Assembly: GCA_000310025.1 (NCBI GenBank)
Contig: FN649740.1
Location: 4,243,546-4,307,545 of the forward strand
DNA length: 64,000 nucleotides
Reading direction: 5' to 3'
DNA from: Ectocarpus siliculosus
Lineage: Eukaryota; Sar; Phaeophyceae; Ectocarpales; Ectocarpaceae
Part shown: positions 1 through 12,078 of the stretch, piece after piece
Layout of the letters: the number at the start of each line of letters is the position of its first letter
Position numbering within the stretch: position 1 is the stretch's first letter
Position numbers and translations under genes: made by a program
The notes under the pieces: generated by a model
Told to the model about the DNA's origin: nothing
What the model saw: the letters and a program-made list of their open reading frames with translations, nothing else
Database searches by the model: none

Positions 1-1089
1 CAAGGAGCAATGAACGACACGCCAGCAGCGGACGGGAGACCGACTGACGACAAGAAGCAGTCACACGTGTACTAATCATGTCCACGTGTGGCGACCTACA
101 CCGTAGTTGTTTTGCCTAGGAAGAGGAGTGGATGGGACGTACTGGAGGGAGGCCAGATCAATCATGTCATGTCATCACGAACACGTACACTGACTCTGCG
201 CGATGAGTTGGATTCGCTAGGCTTTGATCGATCCAAGCCGATTTCCGTGTCTCTCATTTTTGCCTTGCTCTCCTGCAGGCTTGTACCGGTGGGAGTCCCA
301 GCCAGGTGCGTGGGGCTGTTCATGGGACCGTGCATGGAAGACCTGACGTACAAGAGGTGAGACGAGCTACTGTATGTAGGGGACAGGAGGTGAAAAACAT
401 CGTGTCACGGCCACACCGATACCCGAATCACTTTCGACCGGCACGCTGCAAGTCACATCCATACGAAAAGAGACGTCAAGACATCGATTTTTCTGTTGCA
501 ATACGATACCCCTTTTTTCTTGAGCCTGGCGCTGAAGACACGCCTCGTTTCACCTAGGCCCTACCCCACAACGCCACGATCCTGGAACGGACGATTTTTA
601 CCCGTCTCCGACAAACCTGTGGCAGCGCGGAGAATCTCTTGTTCGTGGCGGTCGCTCAAGACACGACTTCCGTTGGAAGCTCCCAAAAGCCGATAACTGC
701 GGTACCCCCGAAACGTGGCACGTGCCTATGCGTATTTTGCCCGACGCGGCCCGAACTCGCATTTACCGAGTGCCAGGGCCAACGTTTTGAGGACTACGGG
801 CGTGCGTGACGATGAGCACGCCCTACTCCCACCCAACCCCTACTTTTCGCGCCACAAAACGCCTCAATCTCGCAGCCAAATACCTGGCAACAACCTCGAA
901 CCAAAGCCCGAAAACAGGGGCAATCGACCTTCCGCTAATATTTGCATGCCCCCCCCTCCCTCCTATCACAGCACGGAACGCCTCTTGTTCGACCCATCGC
1001 TGAGGACGAGCCACGCCCCGGTCTGCCACCGCGCCGCGCTAGAGTGACTGATACTGCCGCCGTCCTTCCTCTGGCCCGCGGGGGTCGCC
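1..1089. other. No gene identified
   Basis: Short open frames on both strands (for example 88-360 and 715-1047 plus) show no recognisable domain, splice pattern or repeat. Confidence 0.5.
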
Positions 1090-1266
1090 GTGAATCCCTA
1101 CGACCCCGACCCCGTCCGAAAGTGCCCCGCCAGCACCGGCGCCGGCGTTGCGCACGCACTGTTGCATACTCACCGGTTGCTGTCACCGACACCGTTGCCG
1201 CGGTTAGCGCTAGGAGAGGAAGGACTCCGTGGTCCTCATTTTTATCCTTTTCCGGATGCCGCGACA

Positions 1267-1298
<32 letters not shown>

Positions 1299-2112
1299 TG
1301 CTACTTGTGGGGTACATTGTTTTCGCGGCGGGAGAAGAGACGAGCTGCCGATTGATGTCGGGCGGAGGCAAGGCCGTGGGGGTGTAGTCTCGTTTGAAGA
1401 GGGTTCCTCTCCTGCTTCGCACCCGTATCCCCCCGGCGGGGAAGAAGACAGCGGCGGCGGCGGCGGCGGCAGCAGCAGTAGCGCCGGAGTCGACCGGAGA
1501 GGTAGCGTACCCCTCCCCTACCAGGGGATGACAGCACGGGCCTCCCTCCCATCATCCCTTTCGACACCTTACCCATGACCCGGTTGCCAACCTGCCGGTG
1601 TTGCTGGCACTCCTGCTGATCGCAACGCTGATCCCGGGAGGGAAAATGCAACTGAAGGGCGATCGGCCGCTCCTCGTCTAGAGCAGCAGCCCATGCCCCG
1701 ACATTCGTACAGCAGTAGCGGTAACGGGGGAGGTCATTTCTTTGGGGCGAGGACGGGCGCCGGTAATCGACGACCGTCGGGTGGTTCCGTCGCATCCGCG
1801 CGTCCTTTTCCGGTGCATCGGTGGGGCGTCGAAGGAAAGGACGAAGGCGGAGCGGATGTAGACAGTAGTGGCAATCTCGACGGCTTGAGAAGACATACGA
1901 GCATCGGGAATGAAGAGAGGCGGAAAGATAGCTTTGGTCCTGATTTTGCCTACGACGAAGCGAGGACAGGAGGGAGGAACAACATCTCGGGAGTCATTCG
2001 GAGGAGGAGGAGGACGAGGACGAGGACGAGGGAGAAGTTTCTGAGTTTTGGCGGGTGGGACGGGGGGATATGTGAATGGAAGGTGGATACCACTCAAGGC
2101 ACGTGCGTTTAG
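1090..2112 (+). other. GC-rich coding-like region, gene model unresolved
   Basis: On the plus strand, one reading frame is open from 1090 to 2112 (341 codons) except for a single TGA at 1576-1578. It contains poly-Ala (about 1266-1297, GCC repeats), then Gly/Ser runs (about 1450-1485) and an Arg/Thr-rich end. Other frames also look coding locally; for example, one reads VANLPVLLALLLIATLIPGG near 1590-1640. High GC keeps several frames open, so this could be exons of a real gene, a pseudogene, or neither. Confidence 0.3.
1266..1297 (+). repeat. (GCC)n microsatellite
   Basis: About ten GCC units; they encode poly-Ala in the frame that is open from 1090. Confidence 0.9.
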
Positions 2113-5100
2113 GGGGTGAGTACGGCAGAGCATCACTCCCAGCGTAGAAGAGTCGTAAACAACAAGCTTGAACAATCCACAAGAAAATCCTTTCCTATGT
2201 GAGGGGGGTGGGCGGATTGCGGCCGGCATTTTCGCTGTTCTATCTGCATTTTGTTTTTGTTATGTTTATTGCTTGCGTTGACGCTGTGTGTTGTTCGTTG
2301 GCTGCCGCTTTTATCGAGTGCGGCCGCGCCGTAACGAGGAATATCGTACACACGCGAACAATAAACACGTTTTCCCCCTCGAGCGAGACTTCGTGCAGCC
2401 GGCTCGGAGAAATATCCTCTCTGGTTACCTTGCTGATCGCCTGCCTCATTGCCTGGTGGGTACTAGGGGGTGGCGGTTCAGTGTTGCGCGTAGAGGGTAT
2501 CGAATCTTCTGAAGGATTCGCAAGGACGTTGGATTTTGGCTTTGAGCACTGCCTTTCGCCCAAACCGTTGCACGAACCCTTTGTGTGGCCCAACACCTGC
2601 CCGTCGGGTCACTTTGTGTAGTTTCCATTTTGTCGAATGTTGGCCGAGCGCTTGGTACTTCATACTCTGGATCCTAGTCCTGTCGACCTGACGGTCACTT
2701 GGGGTTGTTCATCACACGTCGGTGATTGGACTGGCAACGGCCGGACCGTTCAGCCACGACCGGGTCGTTCACGGCCGGCCATATGATGAGCAACAAGTAG
2801 GATCTGTGCATGCTTTAAAAAATGTTTGACCCAGCGTTGTTGTCCATCGAGAGAACGTGTGTTTTGACGTATTCATCGTTAATTTAACCAGTTTGTGCAC
2901 TGCTTGAATCAATAGGACATGTATTTTCGTTGGCACTCTTGGGAGAGGCCCATCTTTGGACGCCCTCGCCCTCGTGCTGCGTCTGCTCCATCAGATCTTT
3001 TGTGGAGGAGCAAGATGACCACTTAGACTAGACCACGAGTTAGCGCTGACTAGTGGTCTAGTGGTAATCGGGCTTCTCAACAATTGACATGCCAACAGCC
3101 GTGTCACGGGCTGATCTCGCCCGCAGGTATGTTGCCTGTCTGTTTTTTTCGCACCCAAAATTACACTGGTGGCGAGAGGCAGGTTGTGGCTAGGTTGGGG
3201 CACCAACTACAACCTGGGGGGGGAGGTTGCGGGAGGTTGCAGCCCAAAGTGTGCACGTTATCCCGCATCTTGGATAGAGGCGTTATTCAATCGATGAAGA
3301 AAGCGGTTTCTTCTGGCTTTCTGCTGTGTTTGTTGTGAGATCCTCTCACGCGCCAAACCCACTTCCCCACACCAAGAGCGGGAAGCCGACAACACAGACA
3401 GCGGCGATGTGCCTGTTTCTTCTCGCAGCCGCACTCTCAACGCCCGGCCGAGAGGGCCAGCAGAGCATTCTGAGAGCTCTGGGAGAGGGAGAAGCTAATG
3501 GGGCTGGCTACACATCACATGCATGGTAATCTTTCTCGCCTGTGATCAACCCACCGCTGGCTGCCGCAGCTACGTAGCTTCCGTTGGAAACAGGTGCTGT
3601 GTCGAGGCCTGCATCTTCAATCCACAGGATCCGGCTCTGGAACATGAGAGAGGACGGCCGTGTTGTGCTGCGATGGTTGGGTCTTGGGCGCGCAGCGCGA
3701 TCTGAGGGCACTCTGGTGGAGGATTATTCTGGTGGTCTGGGGGGGTGGGAGCAAGTGGGAGAGGGGAAAACGTGAGGAGGGTCGTGAACACGTGGATCAT
3801 TTTTATTTTTTTCGAGCCATCCATCGACTGCCGTGCGAAACGGTAAAAATAAGGTTCGCCACCGTCTTGTCGTTGCATGGGTTAGTGTTACGAAAACATT
3901 ATTCCTGCGTCATGATGGGGCATCTGTTTCTGGTTAGAATCGAGATGTGTGCCCGCGCCATGGTGTTTATAAATATGCCATTTTATCTTGCACATGGAAC
4001 AATACTCTGTTGTGCTGAGTGCCACATTCAAATTAAGTGGTCACCGGTTTCGAATCGACCCACTCCTAGTGTACTTTGTTGGTACATACCGCACATAACG
4101 GAAGAACTCGGTAGGAGAACACACTAGGTCAAGAAGAAATACGCGTGCCAACATACTGAGCGATACCACCGCAATTCCTTCACCACAAAACAAATAAATA
4201 TTGCGAGGCCCTACCCCATCGACATGTTGGAGTATAGTCTACGTATTTCTCTTGTCGTGAATGTTGAAGCCTTGTCATTCACCATACCTACTACACAGGA
4301 GTTGAGCCCGCACTTCCGAAACCTGGAGGGCTCAGAAATTCAGGCTATAAAGGAAAACTTGGCAACAAGAACAAGCGCTCACTCGAGGAGTCTACCAGTA
4401 CACCGCATGTAAATATATTCAGCCGGCGTTGGGCTACTCCATAGAATAAGAAGCGAGCCTCGACGAACGAAGATGTTCTTGACTACGGGCGCCAACTGTA
4501 GTCGTCAAGTTTCAAGTAACGTACGGGCAAGTTCGTTGTTGTTACAAGAGAATCTCGTTACATACAGCGGTTCTAAAAAGTTCATAAAGATGGTACTGAT
4601 TCACCTTGACCCTGCCCATGATCGCGAACGTTGACTGCTCACGGCGGTCTGAGCTTGTAGTCCTGTCTTCTCTCTGTATCGCCCCCTCTGTCTCGCTCTT
4701 GAGCTGGTGTCTGGAGGTGGGGTCTTGGCTTGAGTGGAGGTCAGACTAACGAATATTCGGTCTCAATGCGCTGGTATCAGCAGAAGTATCTGCACGTGAT
4801 AGGAAGGACAAGAGGGCAGGCGTAAGTGTAATCGTGGGCGGGCTGCTCTCTCCCAGGTGGTTTTGAGTGAAGATGGATGATGGGCAGAGGCATTAGGACG
4901 AGACCGCCTCCTTGAAGAATCGAAACTGTTGCCTCTTCGTCGAAAGGTGCGGCTTAAGACCAGGGAGAATCGAACCTCTCTGAGTCCCCGTTCTTATGTT
5001 CCTTATGTTTACCCTACTGTAGTATCGTGATCAATGGAGTACGGAATGTCACGTGCTCGGATTCAGCCACGGCATCACCGTACCACACCTGAATATATCC

Positions 5101-6213
5101 ACATATCCACATAGATGCCGCCATGACAAGATAAAAACGGTGGTTAGATTCCTAGAGGGGTTCATCAGCCGTAGTGGGTTAGGAGTCGGGGTGGGCCAAG
5201 AAAGTTTGTTGGTGTTGGTTGCTAGTCCCGCCCCCCCCGTCCCCTAAGAATCCACTCGACCTGCCCGCTCAATCAAGTCGTGAACCCGATGAGTTGGTTT
5301 TAAGTACTCTCTGGCTAAATAAATGAAAGCGTACTTTCGGAGGGGCACGTGAGCCGGATATTTTATCCCTGCTCCCCCGCCCTCGGTGTTTGCCATCGGG
5401 GTTGGGTTTTCGTCGCTTGGCAACGACGTTGTAAAACAAGCCATTTCACTTCGTGAACTCGGCAACCAGGTTACCGGGTATTTTTTTACCTCTGTTTTTT
5501 TTTCTTTGCCGTAACCATAATGGTGGTCGAGTAGATCATGTTGTGCGGGGTCGAGAACCCTCACTCCGCGCAAGGGGGATGATCGCACCACATTGTGTTA
5601 AAATGGTAGAACATCCTCGAGGTAGTTACACAGTGCTTGTGGCTGTCTCTGGAAGTGAAAGCACCAGAAAATAAATTAAGTCATACGCAGCTGTCATCCT
5701 TACGCAAGGAAGTAAGCACAGATGCCAAACACCCTTAGCAGGATGCAGCGCACCCTTCGTGCGACTCGCCGAATACCTCACGGCGCTTCGCGCTTGGTGA
5801 TGTGAGAGCCTGGTCCGGTGAGAACCCGGCGTGCTCCGTCCCGGCTTTGTAGGGATGCGAGGTCAATGGTCTAACGACTACGGCATGCACGACTATGAGT
5901 ACCCCCCCCCCTCCCGCCCCCTCGTGTTTGAGGTTCGAGGATGGATCGGTCGAGGCAGGGTCAGCTCTTGTGGCATGTGGAGCTGTCAGGTTGCTGTACA
6001 GGGCATCGGGGGCTTTTATGTGGTATTTCCTGACAGCTTGTGTTGTGGGCCTCGGTCTTACCTATTGAATATCCGCTCAACACTGGGTAGATAATTAGAA
6101 CGCCCTACAATAGAGCAATAATAACTTACCTGAACTACGTGCGCCATTTGGGGTTTTTCACCTCATGAATACAGACTATATACTATTCCAAGCGTATCAC
6201 ACACGAAGCGGCG
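2113..6213. other. No gene identified; one diverged duplicate segment
   Basis: Only short frames with no recognisable protein are seen. The segment 5826-5905 is a diverged copy of 6403-6482. A G-rich stretch lies near 3217-3240. A tRNA-like T-arm motif on the minus strand near 4955-4985 lacks the rest of a cloverleaf. Confidence 0.5.
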
Positions 6214-6552
6214 ATGTGTTCGCTGTATGTGGCGCGCCTTCTTTGCACGAGCGCGCAATTATCGAAGTCCCTTTCGGTGCTTGGAGCATGGTCGAGCCCC
6301 GTGAAACGATTGGAAGCCGGGATGCCCAATGAACCCAAGGTATATCTGGTTTGGCACAGCAAACGCAAGAATGATGACCAGCTTCTGGCCATCCTCGATG
6401 AAAACCCGGCATATGACTCCGTCCCGGCATTACAGGGATGCGAGGTCAATAGCTCGATGACTACAACATGCGTGTACAGTACCAGGCGAGGGGGTAGACA
6501 ACCCACAGAGTGGGCAAGGTTGCAAAGGAAATACAAGGGGGTGCGATACTGA
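6214..6552 (+). CDS. Unrecognised 112-codon open frame, possible decayed gene
   Basis: The C-terminal 75 residues read like protein (PNEPKVYLVWHSKRKNDDQL, then ILDENPAYDSVPALQGCEVN). The segment 6403-6482 is duplicated, diverged and stop-containing at 5826-5905, so this may be one unit of a decayed repeated gene or mobile element. No domain is recognised and no splice sites clearly flank it. Confidence 0.25.
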   Translation: MCSLYVARLLCTSAQLSKSLSVLGAWSSPVKRLEAGMPNEPKVYLVWHSKRKNDDQLLAILDENPAYDSVPALQGCEVNSSMTTTCVYSTRRGGRQPTEWARLQRKYKGVRY

Positions 6553-7315
6553 CAAACATTTTACGTTGACAACGACAAGTGTGGGGTTCAAGGAGGAAAT
6601 ATCAGATGCTTTTTGGAGAGAGAAAATTGGAATCTACGGGAAAAACTAGTTAAAGGACGGTCTAGAAATCTGGAATGATGAACGAAGGACCAGGGTTCAA
6701 GGAGTATTTGCACCGACCAATGGATGCTGGGACAAAGAAGGCCAACTTGGGACAGGGGACATTGACCTTCTTCGAGAAGATTGACAGAAGGTAGACAAAG
6801 ACGACGGCATGTTCAATTGTGAACGCGGCTCCGAATATGAAGGCCGGTTTCATGTAGATGCAGACTGTCCGTCGTACGAAAAGAGAGAAATACAGATGAC
6901 TGAGGTGCGGTGGGGAAAACAATAAGAAGTTACAGAGAGAAGCTTGAGGCCTGGTACAGCGAGGAAAAGGCGGTAGCTATCAGAGGTTCAGAAGAGGTCA
7001 AAGCCGATGAGAAGTGATACCGACAAGATTGGGAAACATCTTGAGTAGTGCGCACGTCGACTAGCGAGAAGGAACCAACGCTACGCCGGTACAGATCTCT
7101 TGTTCCAAACACGGACACATTGACCGTGTTATAACAGTCACTGTTATGCAACGGGAGTCCCGAATTTACAGGACTGTAAGTAGGGAATGCTACCGACTTC
7201 GCTTCATGAAACGTCAAACATTTCTTTGTTTCGCTACTTGTGACGTCACAGATTCCCTGGGACCCCTCCGCGTTCAACTTCTACAAAGCCAGTCCGATAG
7301 AGTTCGTGCTTTCCC

Positions 7316-7495
7316 ATGTACACGCCGAGCTACCGGTACGAACGAGAAACAGCAGCTTCTGCTTCTGCCACCGCTGCCGCCGCCGCTGAGCGGAGAACAC
7401 AGGCGTGGTGCCTGCCGAAACAGACGCAACAGCAGCAGGATCAACAGAAGCGAAAGCAACAAGAACAACAGAAGTTGAGGAAAGCACGGCGGTAA
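7316..7495 (+). CDS. Possible C-terminal exon with Ala and Gln tracts
   Basis: The plus-strand frame starts MYTPSYRYERETAASASATA, continues into poly-Ala, then KQTQQQQDQQKRKQQEQQKL and stops at TAA (7493-7495). The Gln/Lys-rich end looks like a coiled or disordered tail. An AG at 7300 followed by an in-frame stretch may be its acceptor. The opposite strand holds a 257-codon frame (7274-8047) with a poly-Leu run, which I take as the shadow of this repeat-rich sequence; either could be the real one. Confidence 0.33.
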   Translation: MYTPSYRYERETAASASATAAAAAERRTQAWCLPKQTQQQQDQQKRKQQEQQKLRKARR

Positions 7496-9991
7496 CAACA
7501 TTCGCCACCCTACGCGGCGGCGAGATCGGCTTCCCGATACAATCGGAAAATGTTTTTCCTGCGGCGGGGTGCTCGGAAGCCTCGACGGAGTCCCCTCCGC
7601 TCCCCCTCCGCTGGACGCGGTATTGGTGAGCATTCTACTTGTCGGTCCCGTGATCCTTCTCTTGACGCGCGGGTGAGCGACATGTACAAGATTTGAGAAC
7701 ACTTGAGAAAGCGAGAATATCGTGAAAGGTAGATACAACTGCTGTTGGCACACGTTGTGCTTCTGCCTGTTGTCGCACGGAGGGGGGCAGGGAAGGGGTC
7801 CGTTGCGCCCATCCTCCATCCGAAAAGGCCAGCGCAATATTTCCCCGGCTTTTTTCGCATCTACCTTGCCATGGTGGTTGCCACACTGTTGTAATGCCGT
7901 TTGTTTTTTCTGTTGCTTCCCGGGGAGAGGGTTGCCAACAATCAGAACGCTTGCGATATTATCACCAAACGATAGGGCCATGGCCTCGACTGGCACTTCG
8001 TTGTTGGTAGATATAACAACCCGTAGAGTTCGGACGGCAAGTGACACTTCGAGTGGTGCCCGCTACAGCTGTAGAGAAGAGGGTCGTTAATTATGGTAGT
8101 AGGGTCCCGCCCGTCAATGCTCACCAGGCCCCAAACATCTCTCCTCTCGGTCTCGCGATCAGTTTCTTCTTTAGTTTTGTCCTCCCTGCCACCACGAATT
8201 GATGTCTTTGAATTGCGGAACCCCGCGTGACGATCGTCTCGGCCATAGACTGCGAAGATGGGCCAGATCTACCTTCCATGTTTGCCAATTTCCCACCCAG
8301 GAGGCTCGAACAACATACCTCGTGGGCTGTGCAGAATGACAACGACACCAGCTTGTGCGCCCACCGTTTGCTTCAAGTCGAAAGGCCTCCCGGCAAACGT
8401 CGCTACGCCCCATTAACTTAGGAGTTCAACCAGATCTGCCTCCAAGTCACCGTGTCGTGTGTCTCTCGCAACCAGCGCAGACTGCGAAACAATGGTGAAA
8501 ACTGGCAAAGAGCATCTAGTAGGATGAATTAGTACTGTGTGATCTTGTTTCAGCAGCCCACGTAGGCCCAGGGTGGCGCAAGGTGGGTATGAGTGGGCCA
8601 CACTGCTTGCCCGGGGACGATAGGGGCAACAGCCTCTCATCGGAAAAAAGCCTGAATACTGAGGACCTACAGTGTTCCAACGCGGTTTTCCCTACCCAGA
8701 ACGCCACACACCGTCATTTCCCTTCGTTCCTGGACAAGACAAGGACTGAAACAAGGAGGTGCCTTCATTCGTGACGGTGGTGGGCTTTAGTGGCGACGGT
8801 GCCGGAAAAGGCCGAAAAAAATGAAAGTACAATCATCCGGCAACAATTGCTGTGAATTCCGCTGGACAACTCGTAGATCTGGTGTATGGTTGTCCCTCCC
8901 AGCGCGATGTTGATACTCTTCTTTCCGCGTTTCGCAATGGGCCGTTTGTTTTTGCAGACGACAAAAAAGACTCTTAGCGGGTTGCGGCCGCCGAAGGAAG
9001 GAGGGTCGGGCGAATAAGGCGCGGCTGACGTTGTTTTCGTGAGGAGAACGACCCTTTACGTTTAGTCTAACCTTTGCACAAATGGACATACTCTATATGC
9101 GTGTTTGTTGCGATCTTCGTGGTGAACTTGGAGCGCGCGCGGTCGACAGACGGCTCCGGCCGTAATCTTCCTGAGACCTTCCGCAAGGTATGTTCAAATC
9201 ATTTTTCTACCCGTTCACCACAGGTACACCCCCACAGCGTACGACCGCGTATTCGTTCGCGTTGGCAACAGACTTTGCCGATGAGCTGAGGGTGGACCCT
9301 GGGTTACGACTCGGCTTCAACAGCGCGGGCTCGTCGGCCTCGGAGAACGACGTTCACTTTCAGGCATGTGCGATAAATGCTGCGTCGACGCGTGTGCGGT
9401 AGTCTGCGTTGTGTGTGTGAATGCTGGCCGTTTTCCGTGGACAAAAAGACAGCTCATATTTATAGGCTACGAACGTCTAATAGGGCAGGGGACACTCCGT
9501 CAGCAAAAGCAACCTTTATCTCGTCCCTTCAAGCCATCCATACTTTGCCCCCGAGTTCGGTGACACGCTGGTTTCGATGCTTCATTGTTTTCGGCGGAAA
9601 AACAGGATCTAGGCAGCGATAAGATGCGGAAATAGACTGTTCTTGACAGATTGCACGCCTCTACATGTCAACATGCATTACAAGCCTCTAACCCACAGAT
9701 TTGGCGCACGGAAAGGTGTTTTTCCTTTCAGATAGAGCGTTGTTTGGGGGCATTCGGCACTCGACACGGATCTGCGGAGATGGAGATGTAGGTTTCGTGT
9801 ATCATGGTGATAAATGTTTGTAGAGGGGCGATCCCCCTTCTGCGTGCATGTGCACGCATGCCCTGCGCACTCGTTAATGGTACAAGACCTTAGTCAACCA
9901 TATCTCTCTGCGCTTCTGACTACAAGCTGCCCGCCTCCAAACACGACCGATCGTATTTGGTTGAGGGCAGCAGGTATTAGCGTATGATATA
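7496..9991. other. No confident gene; coding-like patch at 9.07-9.36 kb
   Basis: At 9080-9188 a plus-strand frame reads SICVFVAIFVVNLERARS...PETFRK and ends at a strong donor AAG|GTATGT. At 9226-9357 another frame reads YSFALATDFADELRVDPG...SENDVHF. The phases of the two do not match through the nearest acceptor (9225), so I cannot join them. The rest shows nothing. Confidence 0.4.
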
Positions 9992-10675
9992 TTGTTGCGA
10001 GACGGGGTACTTCCGAGACGTGCTACAGCTAACAACTTGTGTGAAGGGCCGCGTCACTTCCGGAACGGCAGCGTGGGTGGTATTATGTTTGACGCCATGT
10101 CAATTTCGGAACGACCGCATGGTGTATCGTGTGTGTGTGATCATGAACTTCTTCTGGAGCTCGTGCGGCAAGAAGGCCGACGTAAAGCATGGCCGAGCCG
10201 GGGGCAGCCATCCCTGGAGAAGCTACAGGAGGAGAATGAAGGGCTGCGCGCGAGAATCCTGTTTGGTGGCGTTTCGGCGGCAGAAGGCGGGGGGGGGGCG
10301 CGGCGACTGCACCTGGCGCGGGAACTATCGCCGGAGATGACGTACATAGTTTTCCATGCCATGATTCGTGGTGCGTCCCCCCCGATTCTTCTCCCTGCCA
10401 ACCCTCTCCTCGTATCGGTTTGGTGGTTGTTAACGTGCCGTAGTCGATCTGGCATGCGCTACGTCTGCGTCGACGAGACCAGAGCCGGCATCATTTGCAT
10501 GCCACAACTTGAATTCATTACCACATCGCACAAAGGAGCGTTCGAGGTCGTCATCCACGTTGACCTTGAAAATGGTTCCATAGTCAGGGTTTTCGGTGTC
10601 CCAAGTCCCAACGTGATACCGGGCCCCGACTCCGACACCCATGCCTCCCTGGTTGGGATCGCATCAAAAGCATGA
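9992..10675 (+). CDS. Unrecognised open frame with coiled-coil-like segment
   Basis: A 227-codon open frame, one of the longest in the left third of the window. Residues 30-125 look most protein-like: ISERPHGVSCVCDHELLLEL, then a charged heptad-like stretch EKLQEENEGLRARILFGG, then ARELSPEMTYIVFHAMIR. A GTGCGT donor at about 10370 could end the exon; a TAG acceptor at about 10443 keeps an open frame for about 45 further codons. The part after 10590 overlaps degenerate repeats. No start context or family was recognised, and the gene may begin further upstream. Confidence 0.35.
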   Translation: MLRDGVLPRRATANNLCEGPRHFRNGSVGGIMFDAMSISERPHGVSCVCDHELLLELVRQEGRRKAWPSRGQPSLEKLQEENEGLRARILFGGVSAAEGGGGARRLHLARELSPEMTYIVFHAMIRGASPPILLPANPLLVSVWWLLTCRSRSGMRYVCVDETRAGIICMPQLEFITTSHKGAFEVVIHVDLENGSIVRVFGVPSPNVIPGPDSDTHASLVGIASKA

Positions 10676-11790
10676 TACCACGGGGTGGCGTTGCGTAATG
10701 GTACATGTTGCTCTGTCAGCTGCAGAGAGGCTGCCTCGTCGAGGAAATCACTATGCACCTGAAATCTGCGGTTTCAGTAACACACGCTGTTGAAGAGATT
10801 GGTGTGAAGTATTTCGAGAATGATGTGATATTTCAACCGAAAATGGTATAGATCATTAAAGACATTGGGCTCCATGGAAGTGGGCATCGCTAATTTCTTC
10901 ATTCTACCCACGACATTGATAGGCAGGGTTTTAGGTTTCCCAAGTCCGGCGTCCCCACTACCCCCAAAAAGCGGTTTCACTGTCGTAGCCTACGTGAAAG
11001 TGTTCACTCCTTCCATCATGTTCATGGTTTTCTGTGTTCTACCGACGTTAACCCGAGTCCCGACTCTCTCATCATAATGGCATCAACTCATTACCAAAGG
11101 TCTGGTTCACCTCCGGGACAAACCATGACAATTTCGCACTCCACTTGTTTTCACGCATACCCAAGGATATGATATCTATGTCCGAATTCCTGGTGTGAAA
11201 CCGAGTCCTGACTTCCTCAAGCAATGGTTTCACTGCTGATTTCACAATGACAAATTCACAACATTTCAATTCGATGACATTCATGTCTACCTTAGGTATT
11301 CTGGGTTCAGACCCCGTTGTGAACCCCGAGACCCACCTGCCGTACACATGTTTCCCTCGTTGGAGCACAATTGAAAAACAGAATATTACACGGGGACAAA
11401 GATTTGGTTCACTTCCGTGAACACACGTGATAAATTTCATTATTTTTCTTAAAATTCACATCCAGGAATACCTATGTCCGAAGTCCCGGTGTGAACGGAG
11501 TCCACATTCCCAAACACGTGTCTCCAAGGTTTGGATTACATCAGAAGCAAGAATAAAAACTCGGGGTCATCGGTGAAACAGGTGTGGTTCATTTGCGCCT
11601 TGGAAGTGACTTCCTCGTAGGGGGAACCATGTATATGCATCTGACGCCAAATACTCTCCATATTTTGAAACACGACACTGCTGTTGAAGAAATGAAACTG
11701 CTCAAGACTAACGTGACAGTTCAGCACAAATTTGAACCTTTCGGTATTTTCAGGGCTTGGCGGAAACGGGCGTGGCAATTTTCACTCTTA
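10590..11790. repeat. Degenerate repeats in an AT-richer tract
   Basis: A loosely conserved element built around GGTATTCC/GGTTTTCGG...AAGTCCCGGTGTGAACC recurs near 10590, 10930, 11030, 11190, 11295, 11470 and 11745. It is often followed at variable distance by TGGTTCACTTCCG-like words (11101, 11405, 11585). The copies are too diverged to give a consensus by eye. They look like an old tandem or dispersed repeat family, not a gene. Confidence 0.45.
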
Positions 11791-11973
11791 GTGTCCATGG
11801 CAGAGCCGATTCGGCTTTATTCCGAAGCAATGTAGACCTTACGTAATTAATGCCTTTCCGGTTGTCCTTCGGGTTTCGAAAGAGGTCCAAGAACGGACGG
11901 GCCCACACGCGATGTCATGCACGCTAAAAGCTCCAACTTTCCACACGGTAATCAATCGGTGTAGGAACGGTGT

Positions 11974-12078
11974 CTCTTCGACCAGTTGCCTGCGAGTAGA
12001 AAGTCAGCATCGCATTCTGCACCGGAACTCTTCGACCAGTTGTCTGCGAGAAAGTCAGCATCGCATTCTGCACCGGAA
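11974..12078 (+). repeat. Two-copy tandem repeat, 54/51 bp
   Basis: CTCTTCGACCAGTTGCCTGC... at 11974-12027 is repeated at 12028-12078 with a 3-nt deletion (GTA) and two substitutions. Both lengths are multiples of three. It lies at the 3' end of a 225-codon minus-strand open frame (12055-12732) that has no recognised domain. Confidence 0.9.

Noticed and set aside
4950-4990. tRNA-like GGTTCGATTC on the minus strand
   Set aside because: Only a T-loop-like word is present; no acceptor, D or anticodon stem can be drawn.
7274-8047. 257-codon minus-strand open frame with poly-Leu run
   Set aside because: The Leu run is the antisense of CAG/AAC-rich sequence that reads as a Gln-rich tail on the plus strand; no domain supports the minus frame.
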